From an uncultured Lachnoanaerobaculum sp. (lineage in GTDB: Bacteria; Bacillota; Clostridia; Lachnospirales; Lachnospiraceae), in the NCBI GenBank assembly GCA_937925515.1, contig CALALP010000013.1, positions 1-42,237 on the forward strand: a stretch of DNA of 42,237 bases, read 5' to 3'. Made by a program: the position numbers and the translations under genes. The notes under the pieces were generated by a model. The model was not told the origin of the DNA and did not search any database. It saw only the letters and a list, made by a program, of their open reading frames with translations. Every line of letters starts with the position of its first letter. Position 1 is the stretch's first letter. This document shows, one piece after another, positions 41,367 through 42,237 of this stretch.

Positions 41367-42236
41367 CTATGCTTGCTTTAATTGGAATAAATAGCTTTGT
41401 GTCCTCTCTCCTTGAATTTTTGAATGTAATTTATTAATGTTATATCCTAAACACAGTAAAAGAATCTCTATTTTTACCTTGGTTTTTCCTCGAAGGAGAA
41501 ATCTTTTAAAGTTATAATCATTTTTTAAAACTCCAAATGCTCCTTCTACTTGAATAGAGCGATTCATTCTATACTTTATTCCTGTTTCACTTAGAATATT
41601 TTGATAAGATTCATCTCTCTTTTCAATCAAACCTTTTGATACATATAGTTGTTTATTTTCTCTTGTCTTTGCACATTTTTCTCTGTAAGGGCATTTGCTA
41701 CAACCCTCACTTTCATATACTGTTATTTGACTTTCATAGCCACTTTTGCTCTTTTGTTTTTTTATATATTTAGCTGTTAGCTTTTTTCCTGCAAAACATG
41801 TATAAACATCTTTTTCCTTATCATATAACATATTTTCACGTTTACTTATATCATTTTTAAAACTTCTTTTTTTCCACTGTCTATAAGTCTTAGGATTTAT
41901 ATAGGCTTTCTGCTTGTTTTCCCTTAGAAAACTGTATCCCTCTTCACTCTCATATCCTGAGTCTGCTGTTACACTTGGATAACGAAAACCTAGCTTTTCT
42001 TCTATATTCTTTAGAAATGGGACTAGTGTCCAAACATCATTTCTATCTTGATAAATGTCTGTTGCAACAATGTACTCACTATCTACTCCAATCTGTACAT
42101 TATATCCGGGTTTTAGTTGAGCATTTTGCAAATGGTCTTCTTTCATGTGCATAAATGTTGCATCGGGGTCTGTTTTACTGTAACTGTTACGTCCTTTAAA
42201 ACTTGCAGTGTGCCAATCATAAACTGTTTGACGTTT
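41367..42236 (-). CDS. IS1182-type transposase, C-terminal part (5' end outside window)
   Basis: The frame stays open to the window edge; 289 residues are visible. Motifs: Y-S-K-T-D-P-D-A-T-F-M-H-M-K-E, then Q-L-K-P-G-Y-N-V-Q-I-G-V-D and V-T-A-D-S-G-Y-E-S-E-E-G, a DDE transposase core with an Asp in T-A-D-S-G-Y, a Cys cluster (C-S-K-C-P-Y-R-E-K-C) and the C-terminal V-E-G-A-F-G-V-L-K-N-D, which holds the catalytic Glu. No internal stop or frameshift is seen in this part. The ATG at 42152 is internal and not the real start. Confidence 0.93.
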   Translation of the reverse strand, partial: KRQTVYDWHTASFKGRNSYSKTDPDATFMHMKEDHLQNAQLKPGYNVQIGVDSEYIVATDIYQDRNDVWTLVPFLKNIEEKLGFRYPSVTADSGYESEEGYSFLRENKQKAYINPKTYRQWKKRSFKNDISKRENMLYDKEKDVYTCFAGKKLTAKYIKKQKSKSGYESQITVYESEGCSKCPYREKCAKTRENKQLYVSKGLIEKRDESYQNILSETGIKYRMNRSIQVEGAFGVLKNDYNFKRFLLRGKTKVKIEILLLCLGYNINKLHSKIQGERTQSYLFQLKQA

Positions 42237-42237
42237 T

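Larger units (their letters stand above)
41221..42237 (-). mobile_element. IS1182-type insertion sequence, 3' portion (continues past window)
   Basis: The outer end begins with GGGGCTGTCGCAAAA (41221-41235), the kind of terminal repeat found in IS1182-group elements. Inside lie a hairpin at 41286-41324 and the transposase gene on the minus strand. The other end and any target duplication are outside the window, so the boundary at 41221 is provisional. Confidence 0.75.

Noticed and set aside
1..42237. CRISPR arrays or restriction/defence systems
   Set aside because: No regularly spaced direct repeats, Cas motifs, methylases or toxin-antitoxin pairs were seen.

Overview
The window is low-GC, AT-rich DNA with strong GGAGG-type ribosome binding sites, frequent TTG/GTG starts and Firmicutes-type promoters. 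Gene content (recA-recX, DhaKLM, an anaerobic glp cluster with a DUF1667 protein, split ThrE, a CUT1 transporter with an LplB-like permease, an anaerobic sulfatase maturase) points to an anaerobic Clostridia member, most likely Lachnospiraceae-like. This placement is inference from gene types and composition. All genes but the last three are on the + strand.

Layout. (1) 1-2126: a chimeric remnant joining part of a mobile-element-type protein to the C-terminal half of a DeoR regulator, then lysA with its own promoter and terminator. (2) 2407-9702: a first carbohydrate module: a membrane-anchored AraC regulator, lipoprotein binding protein, two permeases and a cytoplasmic Cys-type sulfatase. 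(3) 9786-12782: recA, recX and an anaerobic sulfatase-maturating enzyme (anSME), tightly packed behind a promoter with a LexA box. (4) 12925-21861: a second carbohydrate module: LacI regulator behind a perfect palindromic operator, binding protein, two permeases, an enolase-superfamily::sulfatase fusion protein and a cytoplasmic heparinase II/III-like lyase. (5) 22010-29815: glycerol and dihydroxyacetone metabolism (glpK, glpF, GlpA-like, GlpB-like, DUF1667, dhaK, dhaL, dhaM) behind a strong extended -10 promoter with a possible attenuator. (6) 29902-38489: an SPFH/zinc-ribbon protein, a 1353-residue polytopic membrane protein, uvrB and a split ThrE-type exporter. (7) 38521-40793: tRNA-Arg(CCG), an anchored Ser/Thr-rich protein and queA. 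(8) 40816-42237: two small minus-strand genes and the end of an IS1182-type insertion sequence that runs off the window.

How the parts work together. Both carbohydrate modules carry a sulfatase with the Cys-type motif (C-S-P-A-R and C-T-P-H-R), which needs conversion of Cys to formylglycine; the anSME between them is the obvious maturase. None of the sulfatases or the lyase has a signal peptide, so the likely scheme is uptake of sulfated, uronate-containing oligosaccharides by the ABC transporters, followed by desulfation and beta-elimination in the cytoplasm. No transporter ATPase is encoded here, so a shared MsmX-type ATPase elsewhere is expected.

The most unusual items are the single-ORF fusion of an enolase-superfamily barrel to a sulfatase, and the placement of the sulfatase maturase in what looks like an SOS-controlled recA-recX operon.
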